A DNA stretch of 64,000 bases from an uncultured bacterium (GTDB lineage Bacteria; Bacillota; Clostridia; Lachnospirales; Lachnospiraceae): positions 1-64,000 of the forward strand of contig CAMXIF010000001.1 in NCBI GenBank assembly GCA_947243845.1, read 5' to 3'. Numbering within the stretch: the stretch's first letter is position 1; each line of letters opens with the position of its first letter. The notes below the pieces were generated by a model. That model searched no databases. It saw only the letters and a program-made list of their open reading frames with translations, and was not told the origin of the DNA. This document shows positions 43,528 through 51,163 of the stretch, piece after piece. The position numbers were made by a program, and so were the translations under genes.

Positions 43528-44147
43528 AAATCTTAGTACTAGCCGACCAGAAATCTAAATATTTGTACGACTTTTATGACAGGGATAAGATTAAAGACGT
43601 TGATCTTATTATTTCCTGTGGAGATCTTCCAGCAGTATATTTGTCGTTTTTTGTCACGCTTTGCAATGTGCCGCTTCTTTACGTCAGGGGAAACCATGAC
43701 GGTAAATATGAGGCGGCGCCCCCCGAGGGGTGTATTTGTATCGAGGATGATATTTATGTGTATCAGGGGATTCGTATTCTGGGGCTGGGTGGTTCCATGG
43801 AATATATTCCAAGGGCGGACAACCAGTATACGGAGCAGAAGATGAGAAAGCGGCTGTGGAAGCTGAAATATAAACTATGGAAGCATAAAGGGTTTGATAT
43901 TTTGGTGACTCATGCGCCGGCTCGTCAGATCAACGATCTGGAAGATCTGCCGCATCGCGGGTTTGAGGTCTTTCGGGAATTGATGGAGAAATATGAGCCG
44001 AAGTTTTTCTTTCACGGACATGTGCATGCCAATTACAGCAGAAATTTTAAAAGAATGGACAAGTACAAATCGACCACTATAGTCAATGGCTTTGAATATT
44101 ATATTGTGGAATATCCGCAGGAGGAGCAGTATCCGGAGGTATTGTAG
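43524..44147 (+). CDS. Metallophosphoesterase
   Basis: A 207-residue calcineurin-like phosphoesterase. Metal motifs GD (G33-D34 in SCGDLPA), GNHD (56-59), VTHAPA and HGHVHANY are intact. The first motif, normally DxH, reads DQK (D8, K10), so one metal-ligand histidine is replaced by lysine. Substrate unknown; relatives act on nucleotides, phosphoproteins or lipids. It begins inside the stop of the BMP-domain gene, a strong sign of joint production in fixed ratio. Confidence 0.88.
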   Translation: MKILVLADQKSKYLYDFYDRDKIKDVDLIISCGDLPAVYLSFFVTLCNVPLLYVRGNHDGKYEAAPPEGCICIEDDIYVYQGIRILGLGGSMEYIPRADNQYTEQKMRKRLWKLKYKLWKHKGFDILVTHAPARQINDLEDLPHRGFEVFRELMEKYEPKFFFHGHVHANYSRNFKRMDKYKSTTIVNGFEYYIVEYPQEEQYPEVL

Positions 44148-44157
44148 TATCCGGACA

Positions 44158-44187
44158 TTGACATGATAGTGCGGTTTATGTTATAGT
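44158..44187 (+). promoter_or_regulatory. Promoter of the erm locus
   Basis: TTGACA (44158-44163) and TATAGT (44182-44187), 18-bp spacer. Starts a leader of about 320 nt before the methyltransferase gene. Confidence 0.7.
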
Positions 44188-44237
44188 CGGCATAGTTAGA
44201 AATATTATGTATCATATATCAGGAAGGTGGCTTAAGC

Positions 44238-44285
44238 GTGGGAATTATTATTCGTTGTGCCCGCACCCGTATTCAGGGGCAGTAA
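44238..44285 (+). CDS. Putative Erm leader peptide (+X+ type)
   Basis: A 15-codon ORF, MGIIIRCARTRIQGQ, starting at GTG 44238 with AGGAAGGTGG seven bases upstream, a better site than most genes here. It contains R-T-R, fitting the Arg/Lys-X-Arg/Lys arrest motif at which macrolide-bound ribosomes stall. It ends 12 bases before an intrinsic terminator and lies upstream of an Erm gene. Induction by ribosome stalling is inferred from other erm loci. Confidence 0.7.
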   Translation: MGIIIRCARTRIQGQ

Positions 44286-44297
44286 AAGCAGATATAT

Positions 44298-44322
44298 AGT
44301 CTCATGGAAATGGGATTTTTTT
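44298..44322 (+). terminator. Attenuator hairpin after the leader peptide
   Basis: AGTCTCAT (44298-44305) and ATGGGATT (44310-44317) form a short stem with GGAA loop and two G-T pairs, followed by a run of T to 44322. Placed just after the leader stop, it would end most transcripts unless stalled ribosomes alter folding. Confidence 0.65.
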
Positions 44323-44356
44323 GCGTGCGAATAATACTTGCCATATTGCTTACCGG

Positions 44357-44382
44357 ACAGATGTGATGGAGATCATGTCTGT
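44357..44382 (+). promoter_or_regulatory. Leader hairpin in erm 5' region
   Basis: ACAGATGTGAT (44357-44367) and ATCATGTCTGT (44372-44382) pair over 11 positions with two G-T pairs and a GGAG loop; a possible SD-like sequence is thus held in the loop. Confidence 0.5.
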
Positions 44383-44406
44383 GTTGTCTGCCTTATTGTA
44401 TCGTTT

Positions 44407-44447
44407 AGCAGGAAGATTCTGTTTATGAGGATCATACCTGCTTTTTT
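44407..44447 (+). terminator. Second terminator-like hairpin in the erm leader
   Basis: AGCAGG (44407-44412) with CCTGCT (44437-44442) and, inside, GATTCT (44415-44420) with AGGATC (44428-44433); six T end at 44447. It overlaps the start of a possible second leader ORF. Confidence 0.65.
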
Positions 44448-44502
44448 ACTGCCTTTTTTCGGGACAGGATTCGCCTGCAGGCGATGGCAAAGGAACGAAT
44501 AA
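44425..44502 (+). CDS. Possible second leader ORF before erm
   Basis: A 25-codon ORF from ATG 44425 beginning MRIIPAF and ending FACRRWQRNE, stopping one base before the AAGGAGG of the methyltransferase gene. An AGGAA sequence lies about 11 bases upstream of its start. Its translation would disrupt the second terminator hairpin and the palindrome TCGCCTGCAGGCGA (44471-44484), and could control access to the erm ribosome binding site. Coding status is inference only. Confidence 0.4.
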   Translation: MRIIPAFLLPFFGTGFACRRWQRNE

Positions 44503-44516
44503 TAAGGAGGCACGCT

Positions 44517-45344
44517 ATGCGAAAGAGCAGGAGACAAGCAGGATATGATTATACAAAGCAGGTAACGGATTCACAGAATTTTCTGACAGATTCTACATTG
44601 CTTCACAGGATTGTCCGGCTGGCGGACATTCATAACAATGACACAGTGATTGAAATAGGGACCGGTAAAGGCCATCTGACGGAGGCACTTAGCAAAAGGG
44701 CCGGCAGGGTCTGCTCGGTGGAGATTGATACAAAACTCATAGAAATTGCCGGGAAACGTCTGGCGAAGTATTCCAATCTGGAATTGATATCGGGGGACTT
44801 TTTAAAATACCGTCTGCCCTCAAAGGGCGAGTATAAGGTGTTTGCCAATATACCGTATTTTATCACCACTCAGATTGTGGATAAACTGACACAGGGAGAT
44901 AATCTTCCGACAGACATTTTTCTTGTGATGGAGAAAGGGGCAGCCAAAAGATTTATGGGACTGCCCAAAGAGACTAAGAAATCTCTGGAGCTTAAGGTGC
45001 GATGGGATATGAAGATGGTATATCATTTTCGTAGGGAGGATTTCCATCCCAAACCATCTGTAGATTCTGTTCTGATACATTTCTCCAGAAAGTCAGTACC
45101 GGATCTTGACAGGGAACAATACCGGGAATTTCAGAAATTTGTTGAGCAGAGCATGAAGTATGGTATGACGGGAAAAGGAGGACCGCTTACGAAAAGGCAG
45201 GTGTCGGCGGCACTGAGACAGGCGGGACTGAATAAAGCGCATGAGGACGGTGTCACCCTCTATATCCAGTGGCTCTGTCTGTTTCGATATTTCAAGAAAA
45301 CAGTTGACAAATCCCGCAAGTATAATAAAATTAGAAGAGTATGA
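44517..45344 (+). CDS. erm: Erm-type 23S rRNA adenine-N6 methyltransferase
   Basis: A 275-residue rRNA methyltransferase. Motif X is DSQNFLTDSTLL (18-29), motif I is EIGTGKGHLTEAL (46-58), the acidic motif II is VEID (68-71), and motif IV is NIPYF (111-115), as in Erm proteins; FHPKPSVDSVLIHF is also shared. By family it methylates A2058 of 23S rRNA and blocks macrolide, lincosamide and streptogramin B binding. The housekeeping relative KsgA is less likely given EIGTGKG and the inducible-looking leader. The start at 44517 has AAGGAGG six bases upstream; the frame extends to ATG 44484 but that would bury this site. The N-terminus is basic. Confidence 0.9.
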   Translation: MRKSRRQAGYDYTKQVTDSQNFLTDSTLLHRIVRLADIHNNDTVIEIGTGKGHLTEALSKRAGRVCSVEIDTKLIEIAGKRLAKYSNLELISGDFLKYRLPSKGEYKVFANIPYFITTQIVDKLTQGDNLPTDIFLVMEKGAAKRFMGLPKETKKSLELKVRWDMKMVYHFRREDFHPKPSVDSVLIHFSRKSVPDLDREQYREFQKFVEQSMKYGMTGKGGPLTKRQVSAALRQAGLNKAHEDGVTLYIQWLCLFRYFKKTVDKSRKYNKIRRV

Positions 45345-45353
45345 GTGGAAGCT

Positions 45354-45396
45354 TATAATCTACGGCCGGAAGAGACATTTTGTGCGGTAGATTATA
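45354..45396 (+). other. Inverted repeat between erm and leuS
   Basis: TATAATCTAC (45354-45363) and GTAGATTATA (45387-45396) are perfect 10-bp arms around 23 bases. No T-run follows, and no T-box sequence precedes leuS. It could be an operator or a folded leader element. Confidence 0.45.
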
Positions 45397-45444
45397 GTAC
45401 GATATATGCTGTGTGAGTGCGGCGGGAAAGGTATGGTCAACGAA

Positions 45445-47973
45445 ATGGCAGAAGTATACAATCACAGAGAAGTGGAGACAAAATGGCAGAAGGTGTGGGA
45501 TGATGAGAAGGCTTTTAAGACTTTGGACGATTATTCCAAACCCAAATATTATGCGCTGGTGGAATTCCCTTATCCTTCCGGACAAGGGCTTCACGTGGGA
45601 CATCCAAGGCCTTATACAGCGTTGGACATCGTGGCGAGAAAGAGAAGGATGCAGGGCTATAATGTGCTCTATCCTATGGGCTGGGATGCCTTTGGTCTTC
45701 CTACGGAGAATTATGCGATCAAGAATCATATTCATCCGAAGATTGTGACACAAAATAACGTGTCACGTTTTAAGAGTCAGCTTCATTCTCTGGGATACTC
45801 CTTTGATTGGGATAGAGAAGTCAATACCACGGATCCCAATTACTATAAGTGGACCCAGTGGATTTTCTTAAAATTGTTTAAGGCAGGCCTTGCCTATAAA
45901 TCTGAGATGCCCATCAACTGGTGTACTTCCTGTAAGGTCGGTCTGGCCAATGAAGAAGTGGTGAACGGCGTCTGTGAGCGCTGCGGGGCAGAAGTAGTCC
46001 GCAAGGTGAAGAGTCAGTGGATGCTTAAGATCACAGAGTACGCTGATAAATTGATCGAAGGGCTTGACACGGTAGACTATGTGGAACGTGTCAAAGTATC
46101 CCAGAAAAACTGGATTGGCAAATCCACAGGTGCAGAGGTGGATTTTGCAATTAAGGATAAAGAAGATAAACTCCGTGTCTACACGACAAGATGTGACACA
46201 TTGTTTGGCGCAACGTACATGGTAGTGTCGCCGGAACATCCGATGATTGATAAATATAAAGACGATTTAAAGAACTGGGACGACATCTGTGCTTATCGTG
46301 AACAGGCGGCCAGAAAGTCTGATTTTGAGCGGGCGGAACTGGCGAAAGATAAGACCGGTGTATGCATAGATGGCATGACAGCTGTCAATCCGGTCAATGG
46401 AAAAGAAATACCGATTTTTATCTCAGATTATGTCCTGATGAGTTATGGTACAGGCGCCATTATGGCAGTGCCGGCCCATGATGAGAGAGACTGGGATTTT
46501 GCCAAGAAATTCGGTCTGCCCATCGTTGAAGTTGTGGCGGGCGGCAAGGATGTGCAGGAAGAAGTGTATACGGATGTAGCCACAGGTACTTTGGTCAATT
46601 CCGATTTCCTCAACGGACTAAGCGTTGCAGATGCCAAAGAGAAGATGATAGCCTTTTTGGAAGAAAAGGGCGTGGGCTGTGCCAAGACTAACTTTAAACT
46701 GCGTGACTGGGTATTCTCCAGACAGCGTTACTGGGGTGAGCCTATCCCGATCGTACATTGTGACAAGTGCGGTTATGTGCCGCTTGATGAGAGCGAACTG
46801 CCTTTGGAACTGCCGGAGGTGGAAAGTTATATGCCTACCGATACTGGGGAATCGCCGCTGGCGTTAATGACTGAGTGGGTCAATACTACCTGCCCCTGCT
46901 GTGGCGGGCCGGCGAAACGGGAGACAGACACCATGCCCCAGTGGGCAGGTTCTTCCTGGTACTTCCTGCGCTATACGGACCCCAATAACAGCGAGGCCCT
47001 TGCCAGCAAAGAAGCGCTGGATTATTGGATGCCGGTAGACTGGTATAACGGCGGTATGGAACATACCACACTGCATTTGTTATATTCCCGGTTCTGGCAT
47101 AAATTCCTGTATGATCAGAAAGCAGTGCCCTGTCCGGAGCCCTATGCCAAGAGGACTTCCCATGGCATGATTCTGGGATTGAATCCCCATTGCTTCTCCA
47201 ACCTGCCGGCAAAGGAGCAGGAGCAGCTGCTTGCAGAGCATGGCAGTGAGAAGGCGGCCAGAGAGGCGTTGAAAGAAAAATACGGGGAGATGGCAGAACA
47301 TCCCGTGGTAAAGATGTCCAAATCTTTGGGAAATGTGGTTAATCCCGATGATATTGTGACGGATTATGGTGCAGATACCCTTCGTACCTATGAGATGTTT
47401 ATCGGTGCCTTTGAACTGAGTGCCGGCTGGAGTGAGGACGGTGTCAAGGGCTGCCGCAGGTTCTTAGAGAGAGTGTGGAAACTGCAGGACATTCTCATAG
47501 ACGATATGAACTATTCCAAAGATATGGAGATCAAAATGCATCAGACCATCAAGAAAGTCAGCAATGATTTCGAGAGTCTGAAATACAACACGGCGATTGC
47601 AGCCATGATGGCATTGGTCAATGATTTCTATAAGAAAAATGCGGTAACCAAGGGTGAGTTTAAGACATTGATTTCGCTGCTTAACCCGGTGGCGCCTCAT
47701 ATTACCGAGGAATTGTGGCAGAAAGTCGGTTTTGCCGGCAGAGTTTACCAGACGGCGTGGCCGGAGTTTGAGGAGGCAAAGACCGTGGAGTCCACCGTGG
47801 AGATTGCCGTACAGATTAACGGTAAGACCAGGGCTACTCTGGATATCGGAAAGGACGATCCGAAGGATGAAGTGATTGCCAAGGCCAAAGAAGTGGTTGC
47901 GGATAAGCTGACCGGAACGATCGTGAAAGAGATTTATGTGCCAGGCAGGATTGTGAATATTGTGCAGAAATAA
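45445..47973 (+). CDS. leuS: Leucyl-tRNA synthetase
   Basis: An 842-residue class I synthetase that charges tRNA-Leu. The HIGH motif is HVGH (50-53, in [16 protein letters not shown]); the KMSKS motif is VKMSKSLGN (about 622-630). The CP1 editing domain (about 220-400) has [15 protein letters not shown] and the editing-site [12 protein letters not shown] zinc-ribbon pattern is seen at [22 protein letters not shown] and CDKCGYVP. The start is placed at ATG 45445 (MAEVYNHRE) by family alignment from memory; ATG 45433 and 45406 are in frame. The stop overlaps the next ATG. Confidence 0.96.
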   Translation: MAEVYNHREVETKWQKVWDDEKAFKTLDDYSKPKYYALVEFPYPSGQGLHVGHPRPYTALDIVARKRRMQGYNVLYPMGWDAFGLPTENYAIKNHIHPKIVTQNNVSRFKSQLHSLGYSFDWDREVNTTDPNYYKWTQWIFLKLFKAGLAYKSEMPINWCTSCKVGLANEEVVNGVCERCGAEVVRKVKSQWMLKITEYADKLIEGLDTVDYVERVKVSQKNWIGKSTGAEVDFAIKDKEDKLRVYTTRCDTLFGATYMVVSPEHPMIDKYKDDLKNWDDICAYREQAARKSDFERAELAKDKTGVCIDGMTAVNPVNGKEIPIFISDYVLMSYGTGAIMAVPAHDERDWDFAKKFGLPIVEVVAGGKDVQEEVYTDVATGTLVNSDFLNGLSVADAKEKMIAFLEEKGVGCAKTNFKLRDWVFSRQRYWGEPIPIVHCDKCGYVPLDESELPLELPEVESYMPTDTGESPLALMTEWVNTTCPCCGGPAKRETDTMPQWAGSSWYFLRYTDPNNSEALASKEALDYWMPVDWYNGGMEHTTLHLLYSRFWHKFLYDQKAVPCPEPYAKRTSHGMILGLNPHCFSNLPAKEQEQLLAEHGSEKAAREALKEKYGEMAEHPVVKMSKSLGNVVNPDDIVTDYGADTLRTYEMFIGAFELSAGWSEDGVKGCRRFLERVWKLQDILIDDMNYSKDMEIKMHQTIKKVSNDFESLKYNTAIAAMMALVNDFYKKNAVTKGEFKTLISLLNPVAPHITEELWQKVGFAGRVYQTAWPEFEEAKTVESTVEIAVQINGKTRATLDIGKDDPKDEVIAKAKEVVADKLTGTIVKEIYVPGRIVNIVQK

Positions 47974-48632
47974 TGAGTTTGGATTGGATTATCTTACAGG
48001 TATTGATAACTGCATATAGTATTGTGGCTCCGAATCCTTTATATAAAATGGCGGTTCTGATGCCGCAGGATGATTCTATTTATATCAATGCGAGTGCGGT
48101 GATCGATCTGAATGAAGATGGAATGCCGGAGGTATGTCTGGCGGCGTCAAGCGGCTGGGAATATTATGTATATTATTATCTGGATGGCGATGTCTGTTCA
48201 GTAGAAGGCTTGATACCCTGGGCATGGAGCAGTAATCTGTGTTATACAACAGACAAAAGACTGGTTATGTGTGTCTATGCGCACACTACAGGGACAGCGG
48301 GCATTTCACAGTACAGAGTTTATGAATGGACCTCTGCAGGCTATCAGATGGCGGAGGATTTATGGAGTAAGCCAAATGAATGGGATAGATATGGGAATCC
48401 TGTCAGTTTGGAATATATCTCATCGAAAGAGGCGATTGATCCTTTTGAAATGGAAGATTACTCCGATCTGCTGATCACACAACAGGAGTTTGATCGGAAA
48501 ATTGCGGATTTTGGTGAACTTACCTCTATTTTTTATGATGGGGAAAGTCTGTACTCAGATGCATGGGAGCAGGATGTAGATACGGATGAGATATACAGGG
48601 AAATTCAGAAACAGATATGGAGCTGGAAGTAA
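47973..48632 (+). CDS. Unknown protein with FG-GAP-like calcium motif
   Basis: A 219-residue protein overlapping the leuS stop (TAATG). After a hydrophobic N-terminus (about 5-20) it has INASAVIDLNEDGMPEVCLAA, in which DLNEDGMPE matches the DxNxDGxxD/E calcium-binding loop seen in FG-GAP and VCBS repeats. The rest is rich in Tyr, Trp and Asp, with no further motif I recognise. It may be exported by its N-terminal segment. There is no functional link to leuS beyond position. Confidence 0.65.
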   Translation: MSLDWIILQVLITAYSIVAPNPLYKMAVLMPQDDSIYINASAVIDLNEDGMPEVCLAASSGWEYYVYYYLDGDVCSVEGLIPWAWSSNLCYTTDKRLVMCVYAHTTGTAGISQYRVYEWTSAGYQMAEDLWSKPNEWDRYGNPVSLEYISSKEAIDPFEMEDYSDLLITQQEFDRKIADFGELTSIFYDGESLYSDAWEQDVDTDEIYREIQKQIWSWK

Positions 48633-48677
48633 CAAATCGGGCAAAGTTCGATTGTGAAATTTATTTCGCGGACTCGG
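48633..48677 (+). repeat. Dispersed palindromic repeat, copy C
   Basis: Begins immediately after the stop codon of the upstream gene. CAAATCGGGCAAAGTTCGAT then TTTCGCGGACTCGG; 35 of 45 positions match copy B at 22079-22123. Confidence 0.6.
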
Positions 48678-48695
48678 CTGCGCTTGAGATGTTGC

Positions 48696-48983
48696 TTATA
48701 GCATCAAAAGAGCAAAAATATGGATTGACACGGTATGACCGCCGTCACCCCAAAAGGGTACGGCGGTCATTTGCTGTGCAATAAATGCATCTTCCGCCGA
48801 TACATCATTATAAATCTGATAGCGGTCCCCAACTGTATAAAATGACATCATCAGTGTGGATTCATACAGATTAGAATCTAGTGTGGGCGCAAAACGAAAT
48901 AAACGATATAACGTTATGTTTTCTTTAAAAATATTATTGACATATATAAAAACACCCCATATAATGAACCTATGTGGAGAGTA
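48696..48983 (-). pseudogene. Possible 3' remnant of an unknown gene
   Basis: A minus-strand frame of about 95 codons with no good start encodes protein-like sequence such as APTLDSNLYESTLMMSFYTV, GDRYQIYNDVSAEDAF and IAQQMTAVPFWGDGGHT, ending in a TAA at 48696-48698. No upstream half is found; the frame closes at 48984. It overlaps the plus-strand terminator at 48735-48770. It may be a decayed gene end or chance. Family not recognised. The rest of the 48633-49197 gap is AT-rich and shows no other gene. Confidence 0.35.
48735..48773 (+). terminator. Terminator after the leuS-linked gene
   Basis: ATGACCGCCGT and ACGGCGGTCAT form a perfect 11-bp stem, extended inside by ACCC/GGGT, spanning 48735-48770, then TTTGC. 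Confidence 0.65.
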
Positions 48984-49197
48984 TTATCTTAGTGAAATGT
49001 TCAGACTCGTTCAATTCGGAACGATAAATCGGAAGTATCCGATTCCGGCGGGATCGGCCATATTTCACATAATAATTGAAAAACGGCTGAATGTGGTGTC
49101 ATGAAAGTTATAGTAATGATATGTAAAAATCCGGAGAAAAGGAACGGGATGTCCAGACGGCAGAACGATAAGGACAATAGCAAAGCGAGGAAAAGAT

Positions 49198-50028
49198 ATG
49201 TTTGCAGACTATCATGTACATACACACTTCAGTGATGATTCCACTTACCTCATGGAAGATGTGATAAAGGATGCCATTCATATGGGAATGGATGAAATCT
49301 GTTTCACTGACCACGTGGACTACGGAATCAAGGTAGACTGGGACAGCGGACAGGATATCATATACCGGGATGGTGAACCGATGGCAAATGTGGATTATCC
49401 GGCCTATGCAGAACAGATTGGGATATTGCGGAAGCGTTATGGAGATCAGATTACAATCAGGATGGGGATGGAGTTTGGTATGCAGATGCACACGATCCCC
49501 CAGTTTGAGACATTGTATGGCAGGTATCCCTTTGATTTTATTATTCTATCCGTTCATCAGGTGGAAGACCAGGAGTTCTGGACGCACGAGTTCCAGCGCG
49601 GTAGGACGCAGCAGGAATACAATGAACGTTATTATGAGGAAATCTTGAACCTGGTAAAAAACTATCAGCATTACAGTGTGCTGGGGCATCTGGATCTGAT
49701 TGTGCGTTATGATGAGAAGGGCGTCTATCCTTTTGAATATGTAAAATCTTATGTGGAAGAGATATTGAATGAAGTCATACGAAACGGCAAAGGAATAGAG
49801 GTGAATACCTCTTCTTACCGTTATGGGCTGGCCGATACGACACCGTCCAGAGAGATTTTGAAACTATATAAAGAACTGGGCGGCAGAATCATCACGCTTG
49901 GAAGTGACAGCCATAAACCGGAGCATTTGGGCGTCTGTATGGAAGAGACGAAGGAGTTGTTAAGGTCAATTGGATTTGACAGCTTTTGTACTTATGATAA
50001 ATTGCAGCCAATATTTCATGCACTCTAA
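49198..50028 (+). CDS. PHP-family histidinol-phosphatase
   Basis: A 276-residue PHP-domain phosphatase of the HisJ/HisK type, which dephosphorylates histidinol phosphate in histidine synthesis. Metal ligands are visible: HxH (H6, H8 in DYHVHTHFSDDST), FTDHVD, the glutamate in GMEFG, ILSVHQV, VLGHLDLIVRYD and GSDSHKPEHLG. The ribosome binding site GAGGAAAAG precedes the ATG. No other his genes are nearby, a common situation for this enzyme class. Other PHP phosphoesterase roles cannot be excluded. Confidence 0.9.
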   Translation: MFADYHVHTHFSDDSTYLMEDVIKDAIHMGMDEICFTDHVDYGIKVDWDSGQDIIYRDGEPMANVDYPAYAEQIGILRKRYGDQITIRMGMEFGMQMHTIPQFETLYGRYPFDFIILSVHQVEDQEFWTHEFQRGRTQQEYNERYYEEILNLVKNYQHYSVLGHLDLIVRYDEKGVYPFEYVKSYVEEILNEVIRNGKGIEVNTSSYRYGLADTTPSREILKLYKELGGRIITLGSDSHKPEHLGVCMEETKELLRSIGFDSFCTYDKLQPIFHAL

Positions 50029-50110
50029 GCAGTGATTTGCCGCATAAATCATTTTGGGGGATTCGTTTTTCGGTTCAGTTTAAACTTCTGTTTTGACGAA
50101 AATATAGTAT

Positions 50111-50141
50111 GACCGGGGCCGCCAATCTGGGCACTCCGGTC
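50111..50141. terminator. Hairpin between convergent genes
   Basis: GACCGG (50111-50116) and CCGGTC (50136-50141), with inner GCC/GGC pairing. No marked T-run on either side; weak support. Confidence 0.4.
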
Positions 50142-50157
50142 ACTAAGAACATGATAT

Positions 50158-50424
50158 TTATTTCTTCCGCAATTTCAGCATCTTATCGATTCGCGCCAGT
50201 TCTTCCGGTGTGGAATATTTCTTGATCGTATCGATGATCGTGTCAATCTCCTCGTTTGTAAAAGTGATATGGTTATCCTGTCCCCTCTTGGCGACAGCCA
50301 TCAGAAAGGGAAGCATCTGTTCCTTTTTCATGGACTGGCTTTCAAACACCAGGGCCTGTAAAAATTCTAATTTGGTCTTGTCAATATGTGCGATTGCAGG
50401 ATCGTTCATCCAGGTATTAGTCAT
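50158..50424 (-). CDS. Small protein sharing a YSTPEE motif with its neighbour
   Basis: An 88-residue, mostly helical protein (MTNTWMNDPAIAHIDKTKLE, then ESQSMKKEQMLPFLMAVAKRG and IDTIIDTIKKYSTPEELARIDKMLKL). No signal or membrane segment. AAGGAG precedes ATG 50424; a frame start at 50463 lies inside the upstream gene. The C-terminal KYSTPEELARIDKM resembles LYSTPEEIKQLEHF in the protein encoded just upstream, suggesting a shared fold. Function unknown; similar pairs appear to be clostridial. Confidence 0.7.
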   Translation of the reverse strand: MTNTWMNDPAIAHIDKTKLEFLQALVFESQSMKKEQMLPFLMAVAKRGQDNHITFTNEEIDTIIDTIKKYSTPEELARIDKMLKLRKK

Positions 50425-50437
50425 GAGATACTCCTTT

Positions 50438-51031
50438 TTATGGGTTGTTCTGGAACATTTCATACATTGCCTTTTGCTCCGGAGTGAGCATGTTCATCAG
50501 CATATCCAGCATGGGTGAACTCTGGGAGCTGTGAGTGGTTTCACTTCCTTCTGATGATGCTGAGGACTCATCGTTGTTATAGCTGCTGTCAGAAGCCGTA
50601 TCCGAAGAACCGTCATTTCCGAAGAAAGGATTTTCAAACAGGGAATCCATGGACATTTCAGGGAAAATCTCCTGCATGGCGGACATAGTCTGAGACATTT
50701 CCTGCACAGTCTCCAGTGTTTTCAGCATATTTTGGAAGTGTTCCAGTTGTTTGATTTCTTCCGGTGTGGAGTAGAGACACAGTTCTTTACATATTTTGTG
50801 CAGGTCAGGCTTTTCAGGGGTGGAAAGGCTGCATCCGCAAAGCTGAAAGGGATGTCTGCGCACATAGTCCATGGTATATTGTAGTTCCATGTACTTAATG
50901 TAGATGGCCAGATGTTTTTGCATGGAAGGTTCTATGTAGGGGAGAAGAACCTTGAATTTCTGGATTTGATTGGTAGTATATAAGGCATCGAATGTCATAA
51001 CATTGGACGCGTTTTCATTTTTGTCTGTCAT
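50438..51031 (-). CDS. Unknown helical protein with Ser-rich tail
   Basis: A 197-residue cytoplasmic protein. The N-terminal part (about 10-115) is helical (YTTNQIQKFKVLLPYIEPSM, MELQYTMDYVRRHPFQLCGC) and includes LYSTPEEIKQLEHFQNML. A Met-rich segment follows (VQEMSQTMSAMQEIFPEMSM), then a Ser/Asp/Glu low-complexity linker, and a C-terminal helix (SPMLDMLMNMLTPEQKAMYEMF). The start at 51031 has AGAAAGG upstream; an earlier ATG at 51079 lacks one. It is 13 bases upstream of the small partner gene, forming an operon. No family recognised. Confidence 0.7.
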   Translation of the reverse strand: MTDKNENASNVMTFDALYTTNQIQKFKVLLPYIEPSMQKHLAIYIKYMELQYTMDYVRRHPFQLCGCSLSTPEKPDLHKICKELCLYSTPEEIKQLEHFQNMLKTLETVQEMSQTMSAMQEIFPEMSMDSLFENPFFGNDGSSDTASDSSYNNDESSASSEGSETTHSSQSSPMLDMLMNMLTPEQKAMYEMFQNNP

Positions 51032-51087
51032 AGGATATGCCTTTCTGATGCCCGGATTTTCTCTATAAGTATATGACACATGAGAGA

Positions 51088-51121
51088 AAAATAGGCTCTA
51101 AATAGAGCTAGAGCCTATTTT
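51088..51121 (-). terminator. Terminator of the cysteine-rich gene
   Basis: A perfect 13-bp stem AAAATAGGCTCTA (51088-51100) and TAGAGCCTATTTT (51109-51121); in the minus direction it is followed by TTTTTCTCTC. Confidence 0.75.
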
Positions 51122-51163
51122 CCAGATGTGTGTTAAAGAAGTGTTAAGATGAAACGTGATGGG

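Noticed and set aside
44484-44516. Upstream ATG as the start of the erm gene
   Set aside because: It would place the strong AAGGAGG inside the coding region and overlaps a 14-bp palindrome; ATG 44517 has ideal spacing.
45304-45326. TTGACA plus TATAAT as a leuS promoter
   Set aside because: The spacing is only 11 bp, too short for sigma-A, and the elements lie inside the end of the erm coding sequence.
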